From positions 124,001 through 188,000 of the forward strand of contig NZ_SRLB01000012.1 in NCBI RefSeq assembly GCF_004745635.1: a DNA stretch of 64,000 bases, read 5' to 3'. This document shows positions 27,231-36,757 of this stretch, in pieces (the first letter of the stretch is position 1; each line of letters begins with the position of its first letter). Source of the stretch: Methylobacterium nonmethylotrophicum. Its GTDB lineage: Bacteria > Pseudomonadota > Alphaproteobacteria > Rhizobiales > Beijerinckiaceae. A program made the translations under genes and the position numbers. The notes under the pieces are model-generated. The model ran no database searches. It was given only the letters and a program-made list of their open reading frames with translations, and had not been told where the DNA came from.

Positions 27231-27468
27231 TGATTGTCCTGAAGCGATCTGTTCGGAATCAGCCGCCCGCGGCCAGGCGCGCGGGCACGATCCTCACTTA
27301 GGATGCGTGGACGGGATTGTCCATGCCAAGAATTGATAAAGTCTCAACGGAGGTCACAGTGACGGCATTCGGATGGTCTCGCGCCCGGCAGAACAATGCG
27401 GGTGCGAGCTTTGACCCAATCGTGTCGCAGTCGTCGCTCGCGTCGCGAGCCCGGCGGGAGGCGCGCGC
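27231..27468. promoter_or_regulatory. divergent intergenic region upstream of the sirtuin gene
   Basis: 238 bases between divergent genes. The stretch 27318-27360 (ccatgccaagaattgataaag and following) is AT-richer than its surroundings and is the probable promoter zone for one or both genes. Confidence 0.35.
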
Positions 27469-28188
27469 GTGACCGTCTTCGTGCTCACCGGGGCCGGGAT
27501 CTCGGCCGAGAGCGGGCTCGGCACCTTCCGGGATCCGGGCGGCCTGTGGCACCGGTTCGACCCGACGCGGCTCGCCACCCCGGAGGCCTTCGCCCGCGAG
27601 CCCGAGGAGGTCCACGCCTTCTACAACCTGCGCCGGCAGGGCGTGCGGGAGGCCTCCCCCAACGCCGCCCACGCGGCCCTCGCGCGCCTGGAGGCGGGGC
27701 TTGCCGCCCGCGGCGACCGGCTCTTCCTCTGCACCCAGAACGTCGACGACCTGCACGAGCGCGCCGGCGCGCGGGCGGTCACCCACATGCACGGCGAGCT
27801 GATGCGGGCGCGCTGCACCGCCTGCGGCGAGTCCCGCGCCTGGGCCGAGGACCTCTCGGTCGACACGGCCTGCCCCGCCTGCGCGCGAAGGGGCGGGATG
27901 CGCCCGGACGTGGTCTGGTTCGGCGAGATGCCGTTCCACCTCGAGGCGATCGCGGCGGTCCTCGACGCGTCGGACCTGTTCGTGGCGATCGGCACCTCCG
28001 GCTCGGTCTACCCGGCGGCGGGCTTCGTGGCGCGGGCGCGGGGCGCCGGGATCCCGACCCACGAGATCAACCTCGCGCCCTCCGACACCGCCGGCCTGTT
28101 CGACGCCGCCACCTACGGACCGGCCACCCGGGCGGTGCCGGACTTCGTGGCGGGCCTCCTGGGGGGATTCAGCGGATCGAGACCTTGA
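27469..28188 (+). CDS. cobB: NAD-dependent protein deacylase (class III sirtuin)
   Basis: 239 aa from a GTG start with GGGAGG 7 bases upstream. Removes acyl groups from lysines. G-A-G-I-S-A-E-S-G and T-Q-N-V-D-D-L-H bind NAD; His108 in H-M-H-G-E-L is catalytic; Cys116/119 and Cys135/138 form the zinc site. Tyr52 and Arg55 in F-Y-N-L-R match the Tyr-x-x-Arg pair of SIRT5/CobB that recognises succinyl- and malonyl-lysine. It may counter acyl-CoA-driven modification, which fits the nearby scoAB CoA-transferase metabolism only loosely. Confidence 0.95.
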   Translation: MTVFVLTGAGISAESGLGTFRDPGGLWHRFDPTRLATPEAFAREPEEVHAFYNLRRQGVREASPNAAHAALARLEAGLAARGDRLFLCTQNVDDLHERAGARAVTHMHGELMRARCTACGESRAWAEDLSVDTACPACARRGGMRPDVVWFGEMPFHLEAIAAVLDASDLFVAIGTSGSVYPAAGFVARARGAGIPTHEINLAPSDTAGLFDAATYGPATRAVPDFVAGLLGGFSGSRP

Positions 28189-28705
28189 CGTCGAGCTGGG
28201 TGGCCGAGCCGTCGGGATAGATGACCAGGACCCGGTAGGCGTCGAGCCCCTCGTAGCCCTCGGCGGCCTCGAAGGTCATCTTCAGGCCCTCGACCTTGCG
28301 GGCGTTGCACGACGCCAGCGGCGAGCCGGGGGCGTAGCGGGGGAAGGAGGCCTCGGCCGCGAAGCGCACGCTGCCGTGCTTCGGGGCGTCGAGGAGGCGG
28401 GCCACCACCGGCCCCTGCGACGCGCAGTCCGGAAACAGGCTGGTGAAGAACCCGATGGTCCGGGCCTCGTTCATCGGCACGATCCGGAAGTAGGGTGTCG
28501 TGTTGAGGGTCGGGAACCCGCCCGGCGGTGCCTCCGGCTGAGCCGGGGGCGTGGGCACCGGCGGCAGCGGGCTTTGGGTCGGGGGCGGGGGGATCTGAGG
28601 CGGGGGAATCTGGGCCGGTGCAGCGGCGCAGGGCAGGGCGGCAAGGCCGCCGACTGCCCCGGCCCACAGGCCGGCGCGGCGGCGCGGTCGCATCGGGTGT
28701 TCCAT
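28169..28705 (-). CDS. secreted Pro-rich hypothetical protein
   Basis: 178 aa. Twin basic N-terminus and signal-like segment (R-R-R-A-G-L-W-A-G-A-V-G-G-L-A-A-L-P), a Pro/Gln-rich linker, then a small conserved-looking domain with two Cys (F-P-D-C-A-S-Q ... L-A-S-C-N-A-R-K) ending I-Y-P-D-G-S-A-T-Q-L-D-V-K-V-S-I-R. Start at 28705. Its 3' end overlaps the sirtuin 3' end by 20 bases (convergent). Function unknown. Confidence 0.75.
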   Translation of the reverse strand: MEHPMRPRRRAGLWAGAVGGLAALPCAAAPAQIPPPQIPPPPTQSPLPPVPTPPAQPEAPPGGFPTLNTTPYFRIVPMNEARTIGFFTSLFPDCASQGPVVARLLDAPKHGSVRFAAEASFPRYAPGSPLASCNARKVEGLKMTFEAAEGYEGLDAYRVLVIYPDGSATQLDVKVSIR

Positions 28706-28851
28706 CGCGGCTCCTCGACGTCGGGGCGTACGGACCGTCCCGATCATAGAGCGCAGCGTCCCGAAGCCCATCGCGCGGCCGTCCGTGCCTCACCGCCGCG
28801 GCACCGACGACGGGGGCGCGGGGCAGGTCCGGGCCTGGCGTCAAGCTGGCG

Positions 28852-30675
28852 TCAGGGCGCGTAGGCGCTGGCCGCGGCCGGCAGGGCCGGGGACGTGATC
28901 GCGCGGACCGCGAGAGGCCGGATGACCGGGCGCAGCCACGGCCCCTCGATGGCGAAGCCGCCGCCGGCCCGCCCCTCGGACAGGGGCTCGATCCGGGCCT
29001 CGGCGCCGAGGCGCCGCTCGGCCAGGAAGACCCGGCCGCCGAGGCTCGCGCTCAGGGAGGCGCCGCGGACCTGGCCCTGGCCGATCTCGGCGACGCCGTC
29101 GCTCACCGTGAGGCTGACCCGGGCGCGCTCGAAATGGGTGCGCCCGCCCCGGCGCAGGGCAGTGGCGGCGGTCTCGGGCCGTTGCGCGAGGTCGATGAGG
29201 CTCAGGCCCAGGATCTCCCCGCCCTCGACCGTGGCGGCGGCCCGCCCGGCGAGGCGGCCCATGAGGTCGGCGAGGCTGGAGCCGGCGCTGTCGAGGGCGA
29301 CCGTCCCTTGCGCCCGGCCGAGGATCCAGCGCGGCCAGCCGAGATCGGCGAACAGGCCGCCGAGATCGACCCGGTCGGCGCTGCCCTGGAGCCTCGCGTC
29401 GAGGCCGGCCGGCAGAGCCGCGAGGGCCGCCCGCCCCTTGACGGTGCCGCCCTGCACGGTGGCGCGCCCCAGCGTCGCCTCCAGGGTGCCCTCGCGGACG
29501 AGCAGGCCGGCGGCGACGTCCTGCGCCTCCACCGGGCCGAGGCGGGCGGAGGCCGCGGAGAGGCGCAGGTCGAGGTCGCCGCGGGTGAGCCCGTCGAGGG
29601 TGAGCGGCGCCCGGCTCCAGCCGCCGCCGGGCTCCGCCCCGGGCACCAGGCCCGAGAGGTCGAGCCGCTCGGCCGCGAGCGTCCCGGAGACGGCGAGCCG
29701 CCCCCGCACGAGCGACGCGGCGGCGGCGCCCTCGAGCCGGTTGTCCCCGACCTGCACCCGGATCTCGGGCCATTCCACGGCGCCGGGGCGGGCGACCAGC
29801 CGGCCCTCGAAGCTCACCGGGCCGGCCGGCGTCGCGGGGCCGGGCGCGATCCCGAGCCAGGCCAGGGTGCCGGGCAGGGCCGGGGTGGCGAAGCGGCCCT
29901 GGCCGGACAGGCGCGGGCCCCCGGCCGGCTCGCCCGATCGGCTGTTCGTCTGGCCGTCGGCCTCGCCGGGCCAGACCAGGCTGCCGTCGATCTCGGCGCT
30001 GCCCTCGGCGGTGCCGGCCTTCCAGGTGAGGGCGGCGGCGAGCGGGGTCGCGGCGCCGGCCGCGAGCTCGCGCGGGCGCAGGCCCGTCAGCGTCAGCGCC
30101 GCCGGCACGCCGCGCCAGGTGAAGGCGGCGGAGAGGTCGAGGCCGGCGCTCGGGCGCGGCCAGCTCGCCACCAGGTTCACGCCGGTGGCCCGCTCGAGGA
30201 GGCCGGTGCGGGGATCCCGCGCGGTGAGCGTCGCGTCGACGAGGACGAGGCGGCGCAGGTGCCGGCCCCGTCCGGCGGCGACGCGGGCGGCCAGCCGCGC
30301 CGCCGGCTCGGCCCAGTCCGCCTCTCCCCCCTCCGGCAGGGTGATCCTGGCCCGCTCGAGGACGAGGCCGGTGACCTCCGCCCGCCCGGCGAGGAGCCCG
30401 GCGAGGCCGAGCTGCACCTGCAGGCCCTCGCTCGCCACGAGGTCGTGGCCGCCACGGTGCAGCCGCACCCCGGAGAAGCGCAAGGAGGGGGCCGGCAGCA
30501 GGGTCAGGGTGGCGGGCCCCGCGACCGCGAGGCCGAGGCCGTAGCGCCGCGCCAGGTCCCGCCCGGCGAAGGAAGCGGCCTGCGGGGCGGCGATCGTCCA
30601 GGGCAGGGAGGCGGCCGTGAGGGCGAGGGCCGTGGCCGCACCGCCGCTCAAGGCCAGGATGGTTCGGCGCGACAT
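28852..30675 (-). CDS. AsmA family protein
   Basis: 607 aa. N-terminal membrane helix (I-L-A-L-S-G-G-A-A-T-A-L-A-L-T-A-A-S-L), then the AsmA-like repetitive beta structure (L-R-F-S-G-V-R-L, V-T-G-L-V-L-E-R-A-R-I) and the AsmA_2/C-terminal block D-L-M-G-R-L-A-G-R-A and L-I-D-L-A-Q. Such proteins bridge inner and outer membrane and are implicated in lipid transport; hopanoid-rich bacteria carry several. Start at 30675. Isolated from neighbours. Confidence 0.85.
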   Translation of the reverse strand: MSRRTILALSGGAATALALTAASLPWTIAAPQAASFAGRDLARRYGLGLAVAGPATLTLLPAPSLRFSGVRLHRGGHDLVASEGLQVQLGLAGLLAGRAEVTGLVLERARITLPEGGEADWAEPAARLAARVAAGRGRHLRRLVLVDATLTARDPRTGLLERATGVNLVASWPRPSAGLDLSAAFTWRGVPAALTLTGLRPRELAAGAATPLAAALTWKAGTAEGSAEIDGSLVWPGEADGQTNSRSGEPAGGPRLSGQGRFATPALPGTLAWLGIAPGPATPAGPVSFEGRLVARPGAVEWPEIRVQVGDNRLEGAAAASLVRGRLAVSGTLAAERLDLSGLVPGAEPGGGWSRAPLTLDGLTRGDLDLRLSAASARLGPVEAQDVAAGLLVREGTLEATLGRATVQGGTVKGRAALAALPAGLDARLQGSADRVDLGGLFADLGWPRWILGRAQGTVALDSAGSSLADLMGRLAGRAAATVEGGEILGLSLIDLAQRPETAATALRRGGRTHFERARVSLTVSDGVAEIGQGQVRGASLSASLGGRVFLAERRLGAEARIEPLSEGRAGGGFAIEGPWLRPVIRPLAVRAITSPALPAAASAYAP

Positions 30676-30966
30676 CGCTCTCCGGCTGCCGGCATGGACG
30701 AGACGAGGTGCCCCCCCGGGCCGCCGCCCGGCCGGCCTCGTCGGGCCCGCCGGAGGCATACGCCATCCCCAGATTCCCCTATAGTCCCTCGCGCCCGCCT
30801 TGTCTCCCCGGCAGGCTTTGCCGCTCATCCCGCAGCGGGACATTTTCCCCGCCAGGGCCGGTGGTGCCGCGCCGCAACGATGCTAAACAGGGCGGCGAGG
30901 CGCCGCATCCGTGCGGGACACGAGGGCGACGAGCCCCGGCGGCACCGGAATTTGGGGAAACGAGGG
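30676..30966. other. divergent intergenic region, asmA-like / scoA
   Basis: 291 bases containing both presumed promoters. cccctatagtccctcgc near 30777 is the only locally AT-richer point; nothing else identified. Confidence 0.35.
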
Positions 30967-31722
30967 ATGAAGAAGGTATACCCCGACGCCACGGCCGCCC
31001 TGGCGGGCGTCCTGCGGGACGGCATGACGATCATGGCCGGCGGCTTCGGCCTGTGCGGCATTCCCGACGTCCTCATCGACGCGGTGCGCGAGAGCGGCGC
31101 CAAGGACCTCACGGTCATCTCGAACAATGCCGGCATCGACGGCGTCGGCCTCGGCGTGCTGCTCGAGACGCGCCAGATCAAGAAGATGATCTCGTCCTAT
31201 GTCGGCGAGAACAAGACCTTCGCCAAGCAGTACCTCGCGGGCGAGCTCGAGATCGAGTTCAACCCGCAGGGCACGCTGGCCGAGCGCATCCGCGCCGGCG
31301 GCGCCGGCGTCCCGGCCTTCTTCACCAAGACCGGCGTCGGCACCCTGATCGCCGAGGGCAAGGAGACCCGGGAGTTCGACGGCGAGACCTACGTGATGGA
31401 GCGCGGCCTGTTCGCCGACGTCTCGCTGGTCCACGCCTGGAAGGGCGACAGCGAGGGCAACCTCGTCTACCGGAAGACCGCCCGCAACTTCAACCCGATG
31501 ATGGCCTCGGCCTCGCGCATGACCATCGCGCAGGTCGAGCACCTGGTGCGCCCCGGCGAGATCGACCCGGACCACATCATCACGCCCGGCGTGTTCGTGA
31601 AGCGGATGATCCACGTGCCGAACGCCCAGAAGCGCATCGAGCAGCGCACCACCCGCAAGCGGGCGGAAGCCGCCCCGAACGCCGAGCCCGCGCCCGCCCC
31701 GACGGGCGGCGGCGCCATCTGA
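30967..31722 (+). CDS. scoA: 3-oxoacid CoA-transferase subunit A
   Basis: 251 aa. Alpha subunit of succinyl-CoA:3-ketoacid CoA-transferase. G-G-F-G-L-C-G-I-P, the oxyanion-hole region, and S-N-N-A-G are typical. It has a C-terminal tail rich in Ala/Pro (A-P-N-A-E-P-A-P-A-P) beyond the usual ~235 aa. Forms an operon with scoB 21 bases downstream. With it, ketone bodies and polyhydroxybutyrate degradation products are activated. Confidence 0.95.
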   Translation: MKKVYPDATAALAGVLRDGMTIMAGGFGLCGIPDVLIDAVRESGAKDLTVISNNAGIDGVGLGVLLETRQIKKMISSYVGENKTFAKQYLAGELEIEFNPQGTLAERIRAGGAGVPAFFTKTGVGTLIAEGKETREFDGETYVMERGLFADVSLVHAWKGDSEGNLVYRKTARNFNPMMASASRMTIAQVEHLVRPGEIDPDHIITPGVFVKRMIHVPNAQKRIEQRTTRKRAEAAPNAEPAPAPTGGGAI

Positions 31723-31743
31723 CGAGCGAGAGAGGAGACGACC

Positions 31744-32409
<666 letters not shown>

Positions 32410-32463
32410 GGATGGAGTGTCCTGGAGCTGAATTCTCAAGATAAGGCACGCTGCCCCTCTCCC

Positions 32464-32515
32464 GTGTGGGAGAGGGGTTAGGGGATCTTCGATCGCCCCT
32501 ACCCCTCTCCCACAC
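32464..32515. repeat. inverted repeat / terminator after scoB
   Basis: Arms 32464-32487 and 32491-32515 with a 3-base loop, near-perfect, with gtgtgggagaggggt as the outer part. It resembles the palindromic unit at 2596-2706 (same alternation of gagggg and acccct). Lies between convergent genes and may terminate scoB and the phosphodiesterase transcript. A second smaller hairpin (tgccgggcaagcccggga) lies at 32526-32543. Confidence 0.7.
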
Positions 32516-32593
32516 CTTGCAGCGATGCCGGGCAAGCCCGGGATCGCCTGGAGAGGGGATCCCGCGCAATATTCCTAGATTTTTTTATCGATA

Positions 32594-33421
32594 TCAGTGC
32601 TGCCCCGGATACGCCGCATCCAGCACGAACGGGTACGGCCCGTCGAACGTCTCGACATAGACCATGTGGCTCACGATTCCCGTCTCCGGCGTGAAGCGGT
32701 GCAGCAGGTAGGCCGGCGGCTCGAAGACCAGGGCGCCCTCGTGCTCCGGCGTCAGATCGAACGCCACCTGGTGGGTCACGCTCGGGGCGATCTGCGCGAT
32801 CGTGCCGGCATAGCGGGTCACGATCGGCCGGTGGTGATGGCCGCACAGGATCCGCTCGATGCAGGTCTGGCCCGCGATCAGCCGCCGGAACGCCGCCTCG
32901 CCGTCGAGGAGCCGGATCTCGTCCATGTGGATGAGGCCGCACGCGAAGGGCGGGTGGTGCAGGAACACCAGGGTCGGACGGCCGTCGCCCGTGGCGAGCG
33001 CCCGCTCCAGGAAGCCGAGGCGCTCCGTGCACAGGGCGCCGTGGCTTGCGCCCGCCACGAGCGTGTCGAGGGCGATCAGGCGGACGGGATGATCCTCGAC
33101 CGTGTACTGGACGAAATTCCCGGTCGCGCCGGGCATCCAGGCCGCCGGCAGCACCTCGCGCAACGTCTCGCGGCGGTCGTGGTTGCCGGGCACGACGTAG
33201 ACCGGCATCGGCAGGCGGGCGACGAGCCCGCGCAGCTCCTCGTATTCTTCCGCGAGGCCGCAATCGGTGAGGTCGCCGGAGATCAGCACGAGGTCGGGCC
33301 GGGGATCGAGGGCGAGGAGGTGGGCCACCGCGCGGGCGACCATCCTGTTGGTCTCGGAGACCCGGTAGGCCGGCAGCCCGCGGGGGCGCACGTGCAGGTC
33401 GGTGATCTGGGCGATGAGCAT
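32594..33421 (-). CDS. GpdQ/CpdA-like metallophosphodiesterase
   Basis: 275 aa, class III cyclic-nucleotide/glycerophosphodiester phosphodiesterase. Metal ligands in I-T-D-L-H, S-G-D-L-T-D-C-G, P-G-N-H-D-R-R, H-H-P-P-F and C-G-H-H-H-R. The overall line-up, including V-S/T-H-Q-V-A-F-D and the C-terminal part, is closer to glycerophosphodiesterase GpdQ than to E. coli CpdA. The gene lies 65 bases after the substrate-binding protein of a Ugp-like importer, suggesting it hydrolyses an imported glycerophosphodiester. Start at 33421. Confidence 0.88.
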   Translation of the reverse strand: MLIAQITDLHVRPRGLPAYRVSETNRMVARAVAHLLALDPRPDLVLISGDLTDCGLAEEYEELRGLVARLPMPVYVVPGNHDRRETLREVLPAAWMPGATGNFVQYTVEDHPVRLIALDTLVAGASHGALCTERLGFLERALATGDGRPTLVFLHHPPFACGLIHMDEIRLLDGEAAFRRLIAGQTCIERILCGHHHRPIVTRYAGTIAQIAPSVTHQVAFDLTPEHEGALVFEPPAYLLHRFTPETGIVSHMVYVETFDGPYPFVLDAAYPGQH

Positions 33422-33486
33422 GGCGGGGATCCGATGGTGGGAAGCACCCGCCGCCGGAGCGGCGGGCACATCGGTCTGAGGGAGCC

Positions 33487-34812
33487 TTATTCCGCGCCGG
33501 GCAGGCGCAGGGCGGTGTCCTCGACGTAGGGGCGCATCAGGGCGTCGGCGGCCTTCTGGGCGGCGGCGAGCGCCTCCTTGGGCTGGCGCTTGCCGGCGAG
33601 CACGGCCTGCAGCTCGTCCTCGATCGCCTTGCGCACCGGCACGGTGCGGTAGGTGGCGAACCACGGCTTGGCGTTGGCGAGCTGGTCGACCGCGATCTTC
33701 GCGTCCGGGTTCTTCTCCAGGAAGGCCTTCATCTCGGGCAGGTCGTAGGCCGCCTTGTTGGGGGCGAAATAGCCCGTGGCGCGGCTCCACCAGCCCGACG
33801 TCTCGGGCGAGGTCAGCCACTGGATCAGGGTCCAGCCGGCGGCGCGCTTCTCCTCCGAGAGGCCGGCCGGCTGCACCAGCGAGGCGCCGCCGATCGGCAC
33901 CGCCTGGCGCACGTTCATCGGCACGAAGGCGACCCGGAACGGGAACTTGGCGGTGTCGCGGATGAAGGTGAGCGAGCCCGTCGAGATGATCATCATCGAG
34001 GCCTGGCCGGCCAGGAAGGCGCCGGTCACCGCCGGGCCCTTCTGCTCGCCGGCCGGGTGCACCTTGGCCTTGTGGACGAGGTCGGACCAGAAGGTGAGGG
34101 CGCCGAGCATGGTCGGGGTGTCGTAATAGACCTCGCCGCCATACTCCTCGTTGTAGTAGCGCCCGCCATTCGACATCGTCAGGGCTTCGAGGATCCAGCC
34201 GCCGTAATCGTAGTTCGAGGGCATCATCAGGCCCCAGCGGGTGGTGCGGTCGCCCTCGCGCCTGGTCAGCTTGCGGGCGGCGTCATGGAGCTCGGCCCAG
34301 CTCCGCGGCGGCTTGTCGGGATCGAGGCCCGCTTCCTTGAAGTGGTCGGCGTTGATGTAGAGCAGCGGCGTCGAGTTGTGGAACGGCACGCCGTAGACCT
34401 TGCGATCGATCACGGCGTTGGGGAGGAGCGCCGGGAAGAACCGGCCCATGAAGGCGTCCTGGCTCTTGCCCTCCTTGGCGATCAGGTCGTCCATCGGGGT
34501 GATCTCGCGCTCGATGGCGAGGTCCGTGAGGAAGTTCGCCGACATGATGACCGCGGCCGGCGGCTTGCCGGCCTTGATCGCCGCGCGGGTCTTGAGCAGC
34601 GTGTCGTCGTAGGAGCCGGTGAAGACCGGGGTCGTCTTGATGTCCGGGTGGGAGTCGTTGAACTCCTTGATCAGCCCGGCCATGTTGCGGGCGAGCGCCC
34701 CGTCCACCGGCACGGGGAAGAACAGCTCGATGTCGGTCGCGGATGCCGGAGGCGCCGCGAGGCCCGCCACGGCTGCGAGCGCGAGGGCGGCGCCCTTCCA
34801 CCAGGAGATCAT
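33487..34812 (-). CDS. UgpB-like ABC transporter substrate-binding protein
   Basis: 441 aa. Signal peptide (A-A-L-A-L-A-A-V-A-G-L-A-A-P-P-A-S-A), then a class II periplasmic binding protein: E-L-F-F-P-V-P-V-D-G, P-V-F-T-G-S-Y-D-D-T, P-F-H-N-S-T-P-L-L-Y-I-N, Y-D-Y-G-G-W-I. These match glycerol-3-phosphate-binding UgpB proteins. Transcribed with the two permeases upstream (gap 11 bases). Confidence 0.92.
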   Translation of the reverse strand: MISWWKGAALALAAVAGLAAPPASATDIELFFPVPVDGALARNMAGLIKEFNDSHPDIKTTPVFTGSYDDTLLKTRAAIKAGKPPAAVIMSANFLTDLAIEREITPMDDLIAKEGKSQDAFMGRFFPALLPNAVIDRKVYGVPFHNSTPLLYINADHFKEAGLDPDKPPRSWAELHDAARKLTRREGDRTTRWGLMMPSNYDYGGWILEALTMSNGGRYYNEEYGGEVYYDTPTMLGALTFWSDLVHKAKVHPAGEQKGPAVTGAFLAGQASMMIISTGSLTFIRDTAKFPFRVAFVPMNVRQAVPIGGASLVQPAGLSEEKRAAGWTLIQWLTSPETSGWWSRATGYFAPNKAAYDLPEMKAFLEKNPDAKIAVDQLANAKPWFATYRTVPVRKAIEDELQAVLAGKRQPKEALAAAQKAADALMRPYVEDTALRLPGAE

Positions 34813-34823
34813 GTGGTCGTCCT

Positions 34824-35678
34824 CTACTTGATGCCGGAGGCGAGGAAGCTGTTCACGAACCGGCGCTGGAAGATCAGGAAGGCGGCGAGCAGCGGCAGGC
34901 TGACCAGGAAGGTGCCGGCCGCGATCAGACCCCAGGCCTGCATGCCCTCGGCGCTGAGCGTGAAGCTCGCGAGACCCAGGGTCAGGGGCCGCCTGTCGGG
35001 GGAGTTGATGACCATCAGCGGCCACAGGAACTCGTTCCAGTGGCTGGTGACCGAGACGATCGAGAAGGCGACCAGCGCGGGCTTCGTCAGCGGCAGGTAG
35101 ATGAGGCGGATGCGCGCCCACCAGCCGGCGCCGTCGATCAAGGCGGCGTCCTCGAGCTCGCGCGGCACCTCGCGAAAGCTCTGGCGCATCAGGAAGGTGC
35201 CGAAGGCGGTAGCGCAATAGGGCGCCATCACGCCCGGCAGGGTGTCGTAGAGCCCGAGGGCCGCGATCGTCTTCAGGTTCGGCACCAGCAGCACCACCGG
35301 CACCAGCATCAGCTGGACCAGGAACAGGCCGAACAGGAACCCGCGGCCGGGAAACTCCAGCCGGGCGAAGACGTAGCCGGCGAGCGAGGCGGTGACGAGC
35401 TGCACCGCCAGGATGCCGGCGCAGATCACGAGCGAATTGACGAAGTAGAGCGGGAAGTCGGCCGAGGCCCAGGCCTCTGCGAAGTTGGCGAGGCTGGGCG
35501 CCAGCGAGGGCAGCAGCGAGGCATCCGCGCCGGAGCCCGCCGGCCGGAACGCCGCCACCAGCATCCACCAGAACGGCACCGCCCAGACCAGCGCCAGGCC
35601 GGCGACGAGCAGACGGGCGAGGCGGGGCGTGACCTCCCGGGTGACGGGACCGGCAAGGGGGCTCGTCGGCGCGCTCAT
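34824..35678 (-). CDS. UgpE-like ABC transporter permease
   Basis: 284 aa, six hydrophobic segments; the EAA motif region reads E-L-E-D-A-A-L-I-D-G-A-G-W-W-A-R, for docking to an ATPase. Conserved W-N-E-F-L-W-P-L in the loop before the last helices. Start at 35678 overlaps the stop of the partner permease by 4 bases. Member of the sugar/glycerol-phosphate importer family (MalG type). Confidence 0.93.
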   Translation of the reverse strand: MSAPTSPLAGPVTREVTPRLARLLVAGLALVWAVPFWWMLVAAFRPAGSGADASLLPSLAPSLANFAEAWASADFPLYFVNSLVICAGILAVQLVTASLAGYVFARLEFPGRGFLFGLFLVQLMLVPVVLLVPNLKTIAALGLYDTLPGVMAPYCATAFGTFLMRQSFREVPRELEDAALIDGAGWWARIRLIYLPLTKPALVAFSIVSVTSHWNEFLWPLMVINSPDRRPLTLGLASFTLSAEGMQAWGLIAAGTFLVSLPLLAAFLIFQRRFVNSFLASGIK

Positions 35679-36610
35679 CGGGCCGCCTCCGGGCCCTGGC
35701 TGCGGCCGAGCGAGAGCGCGGTGAGGGCGGCCAGCAGGCCGAGCGTCACCACGGTCGCGGCGGCCGCCCGGCCGGCATCGTAGCGCTCGGCGGCCTGCTC
35801 GTAGATGTAGAATAGCAGGAGCTTCGTCGCGTCCGAGGGCCCGCCCTTGGTCAGCACGAAGACGTGGTCGACCTGCGTCACCGCGTTGAGAAGCGCGATC
35901 ACCCCGACGAAGGCGAAGGTCGGGCGCAATGCCGGCAGCGTCACGTAGCGCAGGCGCTGCCACGGGCCGGCGCCGTCGAGGAGCGCGGCCTCCCGGGCCT
36001 CGTCGGGGATCGCCTGGAGCCCGGCCAGGATGAACAGCATGTAGTAGCCGGCATTCTTCCAGACCGTCAGCACCGTGATGGCGGCGAGCGCGAGATCGGG
36101 ATCGCCGAGCCAGTTGGCGCCGGAGAGCCCGAGCCGGGCGAGGTGGTGGTCGATGAGGCCGATCCCCGGCAGGAACAGGAACAGGAACAGGGCGGCGGCC
36201 GCGACGAGCGGGATCATCACCGGCAGGAAGAACACCGCCCGTAGCAGCGCCCGCACCCGGCCGGCGCCGTTGAGCGCCAGCGCGAAGGCGAGCGCCAGGA
36301 CCAGGCTCGGCCCCACCGTCCCGATCGCGTAGAGGGCGTTGTTGAGGAGCGCGCGCCGGAAGGTCGGATCGGCGAAGAGGCTTGCGAAGTTGTCGAGCCC
36401 GACGAAGCGGGTGCCCCGGCGCGTGACCTGATGGGTGGCGTCCCACAGCACCTCCACCACCGGCCAGTAGGTGAACAGGGCGAGGAAGACGAGGGAGGGG
36501 CAAAGCAGCGCGAGCGGCAGCAGGAGGCGGGCGCCGGGCCGCCGGCGCACCTGCGCGGCGGGAGGCTCGGCCGCGAGGGCGGCTTGCGTCGTGGGGAGGG
36601 CGTGGGTCAA
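35675..36610 (-). CDS. UgpA-like ABC transporter permease
   Basis: 311 aa from TTG (36610), six membrane segments and EAA region E-A-R-E-A-A-L-L-D-G-A-G-P-W-Q-R. The frame continues upstream without ATG; TTG 36610 is the nearest plausible start, though the ribosome site is weak, and a GTG about 20 codons downstream (V-R-R-R-P-G-A) is an alternative. First gene of the ugpA-ugpE-ugpB-phosphodiesterase operon. No ATP-binding subunit is encoded in or beside the operon; a shared UgpC/MalK-type ATPase must come from elsewhere. Confidence 0.88.
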   Translation of the reverse strand: MTHALPTTQAALAAEPPAAQVRRRPGARLLLPLALLCPSLVFLALFTYWPVVEVLWDATHQVTRRGTRFVGLDNFASLFADPTFRRALLNNALYAIGTVGPSLVLALAFALALNGAGRVRALLRAVFFLPVMIPLVAAAALFLFLFLPGIGLIDHHLARLGLSGANWLGDPDLALAAITVLTVWKNAGYYMLFILAGLQAIPDEAREAALLDGAGPWQRLRYVTLPALRPTFAFVGVIALLNAVTQVDHVFVLTKGGPSDATKLLLFYIYEQAAERYDAGRAAAATVVTLGLLAALTALSLGRSQGPEAAR

Positions 36611-36757
36611 AGGGTCAGCCGGACGTGTCGGGACCTGCGCGTCATCGGGCGATTTCGTGACAGGTGGATGAAATCCGCGCCCGGTCCGCGCGACGCGCGG
36701 CGGTGGACCTCCGCGAACCGTGTCGGGTAAGCTGCGCCGGGACCAGCGGAGGTGGGC

